64,000 bases of DNA from a bacterium (GCA_016708025.1 JADJGQ010000001.1:1240001-1304000), one strand, 5' to 3'. Counted from the first letter of the stretch, positions 19,760-30,293 are shown. Numbers and translations: made by a program. Notes: generated by a model not told the origin, from the letters alone.

Positions 19760-21892
19760 ATGAAACGAATCAATATAATCATACTGGCGCTGGCGGCGAT
19801 CATGCTGTGCGCGCTGACGGCTTCGGCCCAGGATGTGACCAAACTGAAATTTCCTGCGCTGAACCCAATTACGATCCCCAAAGTCGAGAAGGTGACCCTG
19901 GATAACGGGCTTCGGCTTTATATCCTTGAGGACAACAGCCTGCCTATCGTGCAGGCCTCGGTCAGAATCAATTGCGGCGGCTATCTCGAACCGGCCGACA
20001 AGCTCGGGCTGGCCTCGATCTGCGGGCAGGTCCTGCGTACGGGCGGAACCGCGAAATGGACCGGCGACCAGATCGACCTCGCGTTGGAATCGGTCGGTGC
20101 ATCTGTTGAGACCAATATCGGCAATCTGAACGGTTCGGCCTCGATGTATACTCTAACCGAGAATCTGGACCTTGGTCTGGAGGTATTGGCGGAAGTGCTC
20201 CGCCGTCCGGCATTTTCTCAGGATAAGATCGACCTGGCGAAAGTCGGAATGCGGTCGATGATCTCGCGACGGAACGATGATCCGTTTTCAATCGGTATTC
20301 GAGAGTTCCTGAAAGCGGTTTATGGTGCCGAGTCGCCGTATGCCCGACATACCGAATATGCAACGATCGATGCGATCACGCGGGCCGATCTGGTAGGATT
20401 CCACCAAGCGTGCTTTAATCCGGAGAATTTCCAGATCGCGATCTGGGGAGATATCAAGAAGGATGAGATCATCGCCAAAGTGAATCAGTATTTTGGTGAC
20501 TGGGCCAAAGGCTCAATGCCGATCCCTCCCCCGCCGGCGGTGGACTACAAGTACGAACCGGGTCTGGCGTATGTGGCCAAAGAAGATGTCAATCAGAGCA
20601 ATATCTTCCTCGGACATATCGGCGGATTGGTGACCGATCCGGATTATCCGGCCCTGATCGTTATGAACAATATCCTGGGTGGATCGTTTGCCAGCCGGTT
20701 GTTCAACAACGTGCGTTCGAAGGAAGGTTTGGCTTACTCGGTGGGTGGCGCATATACAGCTAATGTGAGCTACCCGGGAACGTTCTACTCGTTTGCATCG
20801 ACCAAGTCAGAAACGACAGCCAAGGCTATCAAAGAGATCATCACTCAGATCAAGTCAATGCAGACCATTCCTCCGACGCCGGCGGAAATGAGTATCGGCA
20901 AGGATGGATATCTGAACTCGTTTGTATTCAATTTCGACAGCCGTTCTGAAGTGATCTCGCGACTGATGTACTATGATTTCTTCGGACTTCCTGAGGATTT
21001 CCTCGCAAAGGAAAAAGAGTCTGTCGAAAAAGTGACCCCTGCCGATGTAATGGCGGCGGCCAAGCGGGCGATTCACTCGGATGCGCTCAAGATCGTAGTG
21101 GTGGGCAAAAGCGAAGATTTCGACACTCCGCTCGACCAGCTCGGCTTGGGACCAGTGACTGCGCTGGATATCACCATTCCAGCCAATGTCCCCAAGAAGG
21201 AATTGGTGGTTAATGACGAAACGTTGGCCAAAGGTAAGAGCCTTCTTGCCAAAGCGGCTACGGCGCATGGTGGCCTGAAAGCCATCAAGGCGGTGAAGTC
21301 GGTTGCAATGAAGGGAGTAACCACGATCACGACTCCGGGTGGAGAGATACCTATCGGAGTGGAGATGGTCTACCAGTTCCCCGACAAAGTGCGCTCGCAG
21401 GCCGATGTCATGGGACAGAAGATGATCGAAGTGCGCAACGGCGATGCCGGCTGGAAGATGGACCGGACCGGAGCGTACGTACCAAAGACTGCTGACGACA
21501 TCAAAGACGACACCAAGGAGACCGCCCGTAATACGCTGGTACTTCTGGGCGGGTCCGACAGTCCTACATTGAAGGCAGTTTATGCCGGTGACGGTGATGC
21601 CGGCGGTGCCAAGGTCAGCCTCGTCGCTATCCTGGGCGAAGATGGAGCACCGACGGTTACGCTGGGGATCGATCCTGTCTCAGGCAATCTTCTCTCCAAA
21701 GAATACTGGGGTCAGGGAATGATGGGTGAAGGGAATATGCAGGAGATCTACGGCGATTTCAGCAAGTCAGGGAATGTGCTGTTGCCTATGAGCACAACCC
21801 ACAATATGAACGGACAGAAGTTTATGGCGGTGAAGTTGACCGAAGTGACGATCAATGGCGCGATTCCGCCCGGCAGTTTCGACAAACCGTAA
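19760..21892 (+). CDS. M16 family protein, inactive subunit with extra C-terminal LolA-like domain
   Basis: This 710-residue secreted protein (signal peptide MKRINIIILALAAIMLCALTASA) has the M16 fold but no HxxEH: the corresponding helix reads GLASICGQVLRTGG. It keeps the substrate-binding region SRLFNNVRSKEGLAYSVGG found in the non-catalytic partner of M16 heterodimers. From about residue 480 a separate ~230-residue domain follows (KSLLAKAATAHGGL...FPDKVRS...), resembling lipoprotein-sorting LolA/LppX-like beta half-barrels; I infer this from pattern only. GGAG precedes the start, and the gene forms an operon with the active subunit, ending at a terminator. Confidence 0.88.
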   Translation: MKRINIIILALAAIMLCALTASAQDVTKLKFPALNPITIPKVEKVTLDNGLRLYILEDNSLPIVQASVRINCGGYLEPADKLGLASICGQVLRTGGTAKWTGDQIDLALESVGASVETNIGNLNGSASMYTLTENLDLGLEVLAEVLRRPAFSQDKIDLAKVGMRSMISRRNDDPFSIGIREFLKAVYGAESPYARHTEYATIDAITRADLVGFHQACFNPENFQIAIWGDIKKDEIIAKVNQYFGDWAKGSMPIPPPPAVDYKYEPGLAYVAKEDVNQSNIFLGHIGGLVTDPDYPALIVMNNILGGSFASRLFNNVRSKEGLAYSVGGAYTANVSYPGTFYSFASTKSETTAKAIKEIITQIKSMQTIPPTPAEMSIGKDGYLNSFVFNFDSRSEVISRLMYYDFFGLPEDFLAKEKESVEKVTPADVMAAAKRAIHSDALKIVVVGKSEDFDTPLDQLGLGPVTALDITIPANVPKKELVVNDETLAKGKSLLAKAATAHGGLKAIKAVKSVAMKGVTTITTPGGEIPIGVEMVYQFPDKVRSQADVMGQKMIEVRNGDAGWKMDRTGAYVPKTADDIKDDTKETARNTLVLLGGSDSPTLKAVYAGDGDAGGAKVSLVAILGEDGAPTVTLGIDPVSGNLLSKEYWGQGMMGEGNMQEIYGDFSKSGNVLLPMSTTHNMNGQKFMAVKLTEVTINGAIPPGSFDKP

Positions 21893-21916
21893 GGGAAGTT
21901 ACTTGCATACTGAGAC

Positions 21917-21946
21917 AAAAGAGCCGGCTGACGCCGGCTCTTTTCT
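21917..21946 (+). terminator. Intrinsic terminator of the M16 operon
   Basis: AAAAGAGCCGGC, loop TGA, GCCGGCTCTTTT, then CTT. A strong symmetrical stem 25 bp after the stop. Confidence 0.88.
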
Positions 21947-22040
21947 TTACCGGACAGTCCAGTATTGATGCGATTGACAGAGAACTCCACAATTATCAGG
22001 CGGATACGTCTTAGGGGAAGGGCGGGCGATCGAAAACCGC

Positions 22041-22069
22041 TTGCCTGACCTGGCGAAATCAGCTACAAT
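22041..22069 (+). promoter_or_regulatory. Sigma70-like promoter for the first ~880-residue paralogue
   Basis: TTGCCT (22041-22046), 17 bp spacer, TACAAT (22064-22069). Predicted start is near 22076, giving an 85 nt leader to ATG 22161. Confidence 0.45.
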
Positions 22070-22160
22070 AAACCCGGACAGACGGTTACGTCTGTCGACT
22101 GGAAGGTACTGGGAACTGCAGCGGACGCACGCTGCGCAAAATTGATAAAGAGTGTGATTT

Positions 22161-24797
22161 ATGTCACTCACCACGCTAATGCGAGCGTTGTTGGCACTCG
22201 CTTTGAGTCTTCTGGTGACGGCGGCGGCGTTTGCGCGCACGGCGGAACCAGTCCCTGATTCGACTCGCCCTCCACTTGTTATCTCCACCGCATCGCCAGC
22301 CTATTGCCTGACGACACACAATATCGGGAAGATCGTCCTTGGCGTGACCAACTACGGGATATTCGGTTCCGGGTCGGGATCGATCGTCGGGAGTGGCGCG
22401 GACTGTTTTACGGCCCAGGTGGTACCGTCGTGCGAATACCCCAAGGGGAGCGGCGCCTGGTACCTCTATTCCGGATCCCTCTGGATCGGTGCGGTCAAAG
22501 GTGAGGATACCCTGGTATCGGTCGGTTCGGACGGCTGGATATTTGGACGACGGGAAATGAATCCTTACGACCAATTTGCCAATCCGGATGCGGAGATGAA
22601 AACTCGGTCGATCATTGATCCCAGCGCGCCGGAGTACGAGCTGGCGGTATCAGAGCAGGATATGATCGCATCGTACACGGATTCATTTACCACCGGAGTA
22701 ACGGGATTAGGGACCGACTTTTTGGATGGTCGCAATCACCGACCGCTTTATATAGACGTCAGTCAACGATCGTACGCCTGGTCGTATTCGTACGCCGAGG
22801 ATTTTGTTCTCTTTGACTACTCGATCACTAATGCGAGCAACGAGCGACTAAATAACGTCTTCATGGGTCTGTACATTGACGCCGATGTTGGCGAGGCTAA
22901 CAGCAATGAAGCGGCGCAGGACGATATCTGCGGATTTTTGTTTGATATCCCCTCCCCTGCGGTCTTTTCGGGGAACTGCGACTATTTCCGGGATACCGTG
23001 TTCATTGCCTGGATCGCGGACAATGATGGGGATCTGGGGAAGCAGGTCAAAGTACCCAATGTCACCGGAAGCCGCGTGATCCGGACGCCGGCTGAGACGC
23101 TGGATGTCTCATTCAACTGGTGGGTTGGAAATACTGATGCTCGGTTTGATTTCGGTCCGCAAGAGCGGCGGAAGCTGCGCGACCTGGGAACGGGCGGAAA
23201 AGGGACGCCGGAAGGGGATCGGAACAAGTACTTTTTCCTTCGAAACAAGGAGTTTGACTACGACCAGATCTTCACGGCTTCAATCTCCATAGCGGATTCG
23301 CTTTGGGATTATCCCAACCCTGCTCTGGCAGTCGATCTGTCGACCGGTTTCGACACACGCTACCTGCTATCGTTCGGGCCATTTCAGCTTGAACCGGGTG
23401 AGTCGGCGCCGATCTCTGTCGCGTACGTGGGGGGCGAAAACTTCCATACGCTGGCTTCGAACACACTGAATAATTTGATCAACACCTATAACCCGGACGA
23501 GTGGCTGCGGAATGTCAATTTCGACGATCTGGGACTCAATGCCGTCTGGGCGTCCTGGGTGTACGACAATCCGGGTGTTGACACGGATGGAGACGGTTCG
23601 CGCGGAGATTATCGGGTCTGTTATGGCGAAGTGACTTATGACACGATCAGTACTGATCCGCTCGAGATCGATACCACCTACGGTCAGCCGGACACGCTTT
23701 TCTACCGCGGAGATGGGGCGCCGGATTTTCGAGGAGCCTCGCCGCCACCGGCGCCGAAATTCTGGGTCTACCCAACGGACGGTAAACTCCGCGTCCGCTG
23801 GAACGGTCTGCGCTCAGAAACGGCGATCGATGTCTTTAGTCATGTCGCCGATTTTGAGGGGTATCGTGTCTACGCCAGTCGCGACGACCGACCCGCTTCC
23901 TATTATCTGGTTGAGTCGTTCGATCGCGAGGACTTCAATAAGTTTGTCTATGTGTCACAGAAGCCGGGTGGCGCGGGATTCATGCTTCTTGAGAATCCGT
24001 TCACTCGGGAACAACTGGTCGCACTGTACAGCGGCGGGAATACATCGTGGGACCCGGAATTCTATACAGCGACCAATCCATTCCGTCTCCCCGGATTCCT
24101 TGGTGACTCGATATTCTATTTTGCGCGCCAGGATTACAACCAGTCCGAGCTGGGCGTTTCGACACGTATTCGAAAGATCTATCCGGATGCGCTCAAGCCG
24201 ACCATCCTGGAGCCGGACTCGATTCCAGTACCGGATCGCCCCACCTACCTGACTGAGGATGGGTACTTCAAGTATTACGAATACGAGCTAACGCTTGAGA
24301 ATCTGCTACCGACTGTCCCCTACTACGTGAATGTAACTGCCTTTGATTTTGGTTCACCGCAATCAGGGTTGGGTAGCCTTGAAACATCGGTGACTGTGGG
24401 CTCGGAGATCGCATACGCACAGGCGGGAAGCGACGAGGTTGCAGCGGAAGATCTTCCGGTCTATGTCTACCCCAACCCATATCGTCTTGATGCGGACTAT
24501 CGGGGGGGCGGTTTTGAGGGGCGGGACAGTGATACTCGTGACAATGCGCCCGATCGGCAACGCAAAGTACACTTTGCGAATCTCCCGCCGGAGTGCACTG
24601 TACGTATATTCACGCTGGATGGCGACCTGGTGAGAGAATTCGAGCACAATGTAGACCCTGGTGACCCGACGGCGACGCACGATTCATGGGATCTGATCAC
24701 GCGTAATACACAATTGATCGTTTCGGGTATTTATTACTGGGTAGTGCAAAAGCCGGATGGCTCGACCCAGATGGGCAAATTGGTCATCATTATGTAG
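22161..24797 (+). CDS. Large secreted protein with C-terminal FlgD/T9SS-like sorting domain (paralogue 1 of 3)
   Basis: The 878-residue product has a signal peptide (MSLTTLMRALLALALSLLVTA). No enzymatic motif is recognised. Conserved elements shared with the two downstream genes are NIGKIVLGVTNYG after the signal, GSLWIGAVKGEDTLVS, QRSYAWSYSYAEDFVLFDY, SFNWWVGN, AYVGGENFHT, WASWVYDNPGVDTDGDG and PDFRGASPPPAP. The tail has the sorting-domain signature YVYPNPYRLDADY and ends SGIYYWVVQKP...GKLVIIM. Similar proteins occur as unnamed secreted proteins in FCB genomes. I infer a structural or binding role at the cell surface. The next paralogue begins 15 bp downstream, so the two are cotranscribed. 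Confidence 0.8.
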   Translation: MSLTTLMRALLALALSLLVTAAAFARTAEPVPDSTRPPLVISTASPAYCLTTHNIGKIVLGVTNYGIFGSGSGSIVGSGADCFTAQVVPSCEYPKGSGAWYLYSGSLWIGAVKGEDTLVSVGSDGWIFGRREMNPYDQFANPDAEMKTRSIIDPSAPEYELAVSEQDMIASYTDSFTTGVTGLGTDFLDGRNHRPLYIDVSQRSYAWSYSYAEDFVLFDYSITNASNERLNNVFMGLYIDADVGEANSNEAAQDDICGFLFDIPSPAVFSGNCDYFRDTVFIAWIADNDGDLGKQVKVPNVTGSRVIRTPAETLDVSFNWWVGNTDARFDFGPQERRKLRDLGTGGKGTPEGDRNKYFFLRNKEFDYDQIFTASISIADSLWDYPNPALAVDLSTGFDTRYLLSFGPFQLEPGESAPISVAYVGGENFHTLASNTLNNLINTYNPDEWLRNVNFDDLGLNAVWASWVYDNPGVDTDGDGSRGDYRVCYGEVTYDTISTDPLEIDTTYGQPDTLFYRGDGAPDFRGASPPPAPKFWVYPTDGKLRVRWNGLRSETAIDVFSHVADFEGYRVYASRDDRPASYYLVESFDREDFNKFVYVSQKPGGAGFMLLENPFTREQLVALYSGGNTSWDPEFYTATNPFRLPGFLGDSIFYFARQDYNQSELGVSTRIRKIYPDALKPTILEPDSIPVPDRPTYLTEDGYFKYYEYELTLENLLPTVPYYVNVTAFDFGSPQSGLGSLETSVTVGSEIAYAQAGSDEVAAEDLPVYVYPNPYRLDADYRGGGFEGRDSDTRDNAPDRQRKVHFANLPPECTVRIFTLDGDLVREFEHNVDPGDPTATHDSWDLITRNTQLIVSGIYYWVVQKPDGSTQMGKLVIIM

Positions 24798-24812
24798 GTT
24801 GGATTGTTTGGA

Positions 24813-27464
24813 ATGAATTATCGGATCGGAAAATTGGGCCGTTCCCGCATGCAGTGGCTGATTGGAACGGCCTTTCTAATAGTCGGCCTGGCACACGGCG
24901 CTGTGGCTCGCGAAGGGATGCCGCTTTCCAAGAAGGATGCGCTGGACCAGCATCTCCGAAGCGAAGTGTCGATCGCAACGCGTGCCGAACCGGTGCAGTA
25001 TATCGCGCACAGTCGCGGGAACATGCAGCTCGCGTTAGCCAATAACGGGACATTTGGAACGTACGGTCAGGAATTACCTGACCCGTTCACCGGGCTCCAG
25101 ATACCATCCTGCATCTACCCCAAAAACAGCGCACTCGTCTACCTTTATGTAGGAGCGTTTTGGATCGGGGCGATCGTCGGCGAGGATACGCTGGTCTCGT
25201 GTGGGACCGAGGACTTTTACCAGACCCTGGAGTTTCAGCCCGAAGTACCGGATTGCGACGACGCATTCGCCCGAAATGGATTCTGCTATTATTCAATTGA
25301 TGAACAGAGTGATTTCTACACGCCGCAGGCTTTCTCAGAACAAGATTTGATCTGCTCTTATGTCGACACGTTTAGTTCACCGGCGATCGTATCCCCTGAT
25401 CCAGTCGACAATCGGAGTCACCGTCCTCTGGGAATCAGGGTGACGCAGCGTTCGATGGCCTGGAGCTACTCGTATGCGGATGACTTCATCCTATTCGATT
25501 ACCAGATTGAGAACATCGGTGACGATCTACTCAACGATGTCTATATGTCGATCTGGGTGGATGGAGACGCGTGGCATACGTCGCGTAACAGCCCCGAAGG
25601 ATGGAATGACGACCTGGTAGGATTCTATCGCGAGCATCCGGCGCCGGAAGGATGCGGTTTTGTGGATACAGTCAACATTGCCTACCACGCAGATGCAGAT
25701 GGAGATCCGGGTGGTTCCAGTTGGGATAGTCGATCAACCCGCGCAGTAGTAGGAACCCGCGTCGTGCGGACGCCGGCTGATTCGTTGGAGTACTCGTTCA
25801 ACTGGTGGATCATCAACTACTCCGATCCCAAATTTGATTTTGGTCCGCGCAAGACCGGCTCTGTGGGTGATCCTTTTCGCAATATGGAGGGACGTTTGGG
25901 GACCCCGACCGGCGACGCCAACAAATACTATGTGATGAGCCGACGGGAGTTTGACTACGACCTGCTCTACACCGCGATAGATCATTCGGATTCGGGATGG
26001 TTGCGTCCACCGGCAAATGCCGTTGAAGTAGCTTCCGGGTATGATGCCCGCTACTTGTTGTCGTTTGGACCATTCGACCTGGCGCCCGGTCAGCAATTGC
26101 CGATCTCATTTGCCTGGGCCGGTGGAGAGAACTTTCATCAGGAGCCGGATGACTTCGCACGACTGTTCCGTCCTTCTGCACCGGACCCATACTATCAGTC
26201 CCTCAGTTTTGACAACTTGGCGGCCAATGCACGGTGGGCATCCTGGGTTTACGATAACCCGGGAATAGATACTGATGGCGATGGATATGTTGGGAAGTTC
26301 CGAATCTGCACCAAGGATTCAGTGATCGAACGGATCGACACCACAATTACTGAATTCGATACGCTCATTGATACGCTGTTCCGCGCCGTGCTGGCGGATA
26401 CCTTTTTCTATGAAGGGGATAATGTTCCTGACTTTCGTGGCGCCGGACCGCCTCCTGCTCCTCTCTTACGAGTCATCCCTAGTCTGGGGAAACTGACGCT
26501 TCGCTGGAATGGATACCGGTCTGAGACCTCGAAAGACATCTTCCTGGGGAAGGTCGATTTTGAGGGGTACCGCATGTATATCGGATTGGACAGTCGGCCG
26601 GGGAGCATGTCGCTGTCAGCATCATACGACCGGGAGGATTACAATAGATTTGTCTTGAAACAAACAGGACCGGGGACGTTTGCCTGGTCATTGACGGAGA
26701 TACCGTTCACGCTGGACTCATTACGGACGATATTCGATGACCCAGTATTCGATCCGAGTGCGCACCCGCTGGCAAATCCGTATCAATTTGGCGACAGCCT
26801 ATTCTATTTTGAACCGCAGGATTATAACTCATCGAGTCTCGGACTTCAGGGCGGCATTCGAAAGGCGTATCCTGACGCAGTGGTACCGCCGTCCGACACG
26901 GCACTCTGGACGGACGATTTAGTGACCTACGAACATGGAGAACCTCTCCCCCGCTATTACGAATATGAGTTTGACCTTGAAAATTTGTTGCCGTCGATCC
27001 CGTACTATGTGTCAGTAACGGCGTTTGATTTTGGGTCGCCCAAAGCGGGCCTACTTTCTCTGGAAACCAGCCCATACAACGATTTTGTGGTGGAGTATCC
27101 GCAGATTCCGTCGGACTCGGTGGAGGCAGCCGGTCTGGAAGCGTATGTGTATCCGAATCCGTATCGGATCGACGCGGATTATGCGTCGATGGGGTATGAA
27201 AATCGGGAGCAGATCGACCCGGAGAGGGCGCGGCGGATCCACTTCATGAACCTTCCAAAGGTATGTACCATATCGATTTATTCGCTTGATGGGGACCTGA
27301 TTCGGCGCATCGAGCACAATTATCCGGAGGGCGGGCCCGGGTCGATGCACGAGTCATGGGATCTGATCACACGGAACACGCAGGCAGTCGTGTCGGGCCT
27401 CTACTATTTTGTCGTTGAATCGGCCACTCGGACCCAGATCGGAAAGCTCGTAATCATAAAGTAG
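24813..27464 (+). CDS. Large secreted protein with C-terminal sorting domain (paralogue 2 of 3, diverged)
   Basis: This 883-residue protein shares the whole architecture of its neighbours: an N-terminal signal segment (MQWLIGTAFLIVGLAHGAVA), GAFWIGAIVGEDTLVS, QRSMAWSYSYADDFILFDY, AWAGGENFHQ, WASWVYDNPGIDTDGDG, PDFRGAGPPPAP and the terminal AYVYPNPYRIDADY...GKLVIIK. It is clearly more distant from paralogues 1 and 3 than those are from each other and lacks the TTHNIGKI motif near the N-terminus. A TTG at 24804 is possible, but ATG 24813 is the better start. No function is recognised. The gene lies 15 bp after paralogue 1; the stop is followed by a 167 bp gap. Confidence 0.78.
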   Translation: MNYRIGKLGRSRMQWLIGTAFLIVGLAHGAVAREGMPLSKKDALDQHLRSEVSIATRAEPVQYIAHSRGNMQLALANNGTFGTYGQELPDPFTGLQIPSCIYPKNSALVYLYVGAFWIGAIVGEDTLVSCGTEDFYQTLEFQPEVPDCDDAFARNGFCYYSIDEQSDFYTPQAFSEQDLICSYVDTFSSPAIVSPDPVDNRSHRPLGIRVTQRSMAWSYSYADDFILFDYQIENIGDDLLNDVYMSIWVDGDAWHTSRNSPEGWNDDLVGFYREHPAPEGCGFVDTVNIAYHADADGDPGGSSWDSRSTRAVVGTRVVRTPADSLEYSFNWWIINYSDPKFDFGPRKTGSVGDPFRNMEGRLGTPTGDANKYYVMSRREFDYDLLYTAIDHSDSGWLRPPANAVEVASGYDARYLLSFGPFDLAPGQQLPISFAWAGGENFHQEPDDFARLFRPSAPDPYYQSLSFDNLAANARWASWVYDNPGIDTDGDGYVGKFRICTKDSVIERIDTTITEFDTLIDTLFRAVLADTFFYEGDNVPDFRGAGPPPAPLLRVIPSLGKLTLRWNGYRSETSKDIFLGKVDFEGYRMYIGLDSRPGSMSLSASYDREDYNRFVLKQTGPGTFAWSLTEIPFTLDSLRTIFDDPVFDPSAHPLANPYQFGDSLFYFEPQDYNSSSLGLQGGIRKAYPDAVVPPSDTALWTDDLVTYEHGEPLPRYYEYEFDLENLLPSIPYYVSVTAFDFGSPKAGLLSLETSPYNDFVVEYPQIPSDSVEAAGLEAYVYPNPYRIDADYASMGYENREQIDPERARRIHFMNLPKVCTISIYSLDGDLIRRIEHNYPEGGPGSMHESWDLITRNTQAVVSGLYYFVVESATRTQIGKLVIIK

Positions 27465-27631
27465 CCATTGACATCAGGGCGGGAAATTCCGACCTTAACG
27501 GCCTGTGGTCCGCCTGCATCGACGGTCTGGAATTCGGGTCAAAATCTGCCTGATACATTCCTCGCTGAACGGATTCACACTTAACAACGTCAATTATTGC
27601 GTACTTTTAACATGATGGAGTTGTGGAACGT

Positions 27632-30268
27632 ATGTTCAAGAACTTGACGCTACGGGCAGTCTTGGCTGTTGGGATAGGACTGGTCGTGAGCGGCTCCGTG
27701 GTGGCTCGATCATTGCCGCGAGAGGATAACGGTCCGCGGGGGCCGGTCGTTGGCGCGACAGCCGCTCCAGCCTATTGTGCGGCCCTGCACAATATTGGGA
27801 AGATAGCCCTAACGGTGACAAATTACGGCAATTTTGGCACCAGCGATGGATCGTTCATTCAGGGAAGCACTTCCGACTGTTTCACTGGCGAAGCACTCGT
27901 CGGCGTGGAATACCCGAAGGGGTCGAACACGCAGTATTGCTTTGCGGCTTCATTCTGGATCGGGGCAGTCAAAGGGGAAGACACCTTGGTATCTGTGGGG
28001 GCTGACGGTTGGCTCCCGCAACGCGAAATGCAGCCATATGATGTTTCACAAGAAGGGTCCGAGTTGAAGACCCGGTCGATCATCGACCCGGAGTCGGATG
28101 AGTACGAACTGGCGGTATCCGAGCAGGATATTATTGCGGTTTATACCGATACGTTCACAGTCGGAGTGGGCGGTCTGGGACAAGATGAGATCGACGGTCG
28201 GAATCACCGACCGATCGGCTTTGAAGTGGCTCAGCGGTCTTACGCCTGGTCTTACTCGTATGCCGAAGACTTCGTGCTGTTTGATTACACGATCAAGAAT
28301 AACAGCAATGAGCGACTCGATAACGTATACATGGGTTTGTATGTCGATGCCGATGTGGGTGAGAGTGGCGCTGCGCAGGCGTCCGTTGATGATATATGCG
28401 GATTCCTGAATGACATACCGTCACCGCCGAACTACTCGGGAAGCTGTACCTACTTCCGCGATACGGTGTATATCGCCTGGATCGCGGATGGCGACGGGAA
28501 GTTGAATGAGCAAACGCCGGTTCCCCATGTGACTGGAAGCCGTATCATTCGTACCCCGGCGGAGACACTGAATGTGTCATTCAACTGGTGGGTGTCGAAT
28601 GGTTCGCCGCAACTTGACTTCGGACCCCGCCATCGCGACAAGGCCCGTGATCTGGGAACCGGTGGTAAAGGGACGCCGGCAGGAGATCGTAACAAATATT
28701 TCTTCCTGCGTAACACCGAACATGATTATGATCAGATCTTCACGAAAGATATCGCCATCAGCGATTCGCTGTGGGAGTATCCGACTCAGGCAGTAGCCCA
28801 GGACATTTCCAACGGATTTGACACGCGGTATCTGTTGTCGTTTGGTCCATTTACCCTGCAACCGGGTGATGATGGTCCGCTCTCGTTTGCGTATGTCGCG
28901 GGTGAGAACTTCCATACGGTGACCAACAACTGGGATGTCAATCTTGGTAACGCGTATCTCCCGTATACTTTCATGTCTAATGTCTCGTTTGAAGATATTG
29001 GCCTGAACGCCATGTGGGCTTCGTGGGTGTACGACAACCCGGGGATAGATACCGACGGTAACGGATCGCGCGGAAGTTTCCGAGTCTGTTACGATTCGTG
29101 CACGTATGACACGATTTCCTTAGACCCTTTCGTTGTAGATTCATCCTGCTTCGGCCCGGATACGTTGTATTACTCGGGTGACGGCGCTCCTGATTTCAGA
29201 GGCGCATCTCCGCCGCCGGCTCCGATCAAGTGGGTTTACCCGAGCGAAGGCAAACTCCGCGTCCGGTGGAACGGCCTGAATTCAGAGACTACGAAAGACG
29301 TGTTTAGCCGAGTGGCCGATTTCGAAGGTTATCGCGTATATCTTGCTCGTGACGAACGCGCGGCATCCTTCTCCTCATACGCGAGCTTTGATGTCGAGGA
29401 TTACAATAAGTTTGTCTACACGACCCAGATGCCGGGAGGCGGGTCAGGGTACGTGCTCAAGGACAACCCGTTTACTCGCGAACAGTTGATCGCATTGTAC
29501 AGCGCCGGGAACCCGAACTGGGCACCGGAGTCATTTACGATCAACAATCCGTACCGTAAGCCGGGCTTCCTGGCCGATTCGATCTTCTATTTCCAGCCGC
29601 AGGATTTCAACCGTTCGAATCTCGGCGTCTCCACGCCGATCACCAAGATCTATCCGGATGCTCCGTATCCGCCGTTCCTGGTAGCAGATTCGATCCCGGA
29701 AGCCTCGCGAGATACCTTCCTGACCGAGGATGGGTATTTCAAGTACTGGGAATACGAAGTGGAAATCGAGAATCTATTGCCGACCGTTCCTTACTATGTG
29801 AACGTAACGGCGTTTGACTTTGGCTCTCCGCAGTCCGGTCTCGGCAGCCTGGAAACCTCGGTGACGGTCAACTACGAAGTGGCTTTCCCGCAGGCCAATT
29901 CTGAGACAGTGGCGGCAGAAGACCTTCCGGTCTATATCTATCCGAACCCGTACCGTTTCGACGGCAATTATCGGGTGGATGGATTTGAGGGACGCGACAG
30001 AGCGACACGTGGCAAGGCGCCGGATCGCCAGCGCGTGGTCAATTTTGCGAACCTCCCGCCGCAGTGTACCATCAAGATCTTCACGCTGGATGGTGACCTG
30101 GTCCGCGAGATCACACATGATGTTGATCCGACCGACCCAACTTCAACTCATGGAGAGTGGGATCTGATCACTCGCAACACGCAGCTTATCGTTTCGGGTA
30201 TCTACTACTGGACTGTTGAAGAACCGAATGGTAAGATCCAGATGGGCAAGATGGTCATTATCATGTAA
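27632..30268 (+). CDS. Large secreted protein with C-terminal sorting domain (paralogue 3 of 3)
   Basis: At 878 residues this is the closest relative of paralogue 1, sharing APAYCAALHNIGKIALTVTNYG, GASFWIGAVKGEDTLVS-like text, RSYAWSYSYAEDFVLFDY, SFNWWVSN, RGASPPPAP, NVTAFDFGSPQSGLGSLETS and the YIYPNPYRFDGNY sorting domain ending GKMVIIM. An in-frame GTG at 27623 sits only 2 bp after GGAG, so ATG 27632 (which also gives exactly the length of paralogue 1) is chosen. The 167 bp gap before it may hold a separate promoter, but I could not identify a convincing one. A strong terminator follows. Function unknown; probably surface exposed. Confidence 0.8.
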   Translation: MFKNLTLRAVLAVGIGLVVSGSVVARSLPREDNGPRGPVVGATAAPAYCAALHNIGKIALTVTNYGNFGTSDGSFIQGSTSDCFTGEALVGVEYPKGSNTQYCFAASFWIGAVKGEDTLVSVGADGWLPQREMQPYDVSQEGSELKTRSIIDPESDEYELAVSEQDIIAVYTDTFTVGVGGLGQDEIDGRNHRPIGFEVAQRSYAWSYSYAEDFVLFDYTIKNNSNERLDNVYMGLYVDADVGESGAAQASVDDICGFLNDIPSPPNYSGSCTYFRDTVYIAWIADGDGKLNEQTPVPHVTGSRIIRTPAETLNVSFNWWVSNGSPQLDFGPRHRDKARDLGTGGKGTPAGDRNKYFFLRNTEHDYDQIFTKDIAISDSLWEYPTQAVAQDISNGFDTRYLLSFGPFTLQPGDDGPLSFAYVAGENFHTVTNNWDVNLGNAYLPYTFMSNVSFEDIGLNAMWASWVYDNPGIDTDGNGSRGSFRVCYDSCTYDTISLDPFVVDSSCFGPDTLYYSGDGAPDFRGASPPPAPIKWVYPSEGKLRVRWNGLNSETTKDVFSRVADFEGYRVYLARDERAASFSSYASFDVEDYNKFVYTTQMPGGGSGYVLKDNPFTREQLIALYSAGNPNWAPESFTINNPYRKPGFLADSIFYFQPQDFNRSNLGVSTPITKIYPDAPYPPFLVADSIPEASRDTFLTEDGYFKYWEYEVEIENLLPTVPYYVNVTAFDFGSPQSGLGSLETSVTVNYEVAFPQANSETVAAEDLPVYIYPNPYRFDGNYRVDGFEGRDRATRGKAPDRQRVVNFANLPPQCTIKIFTLDGDLVREITHDVDPTDPTSTHGEWDLITRNTQLIVSGIYYWTVEEPNGKIQMGKMVIIM

Positions 30269-30293
30269 GAGATTTCGACAAATAGTCGAAAGT

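Noticed and set aside
27465..27631. Promoter in the gap before the third paralogue
   Set aside because: TTAACA/TTCACA-like boxes are present but no -10 with good spacing was found.
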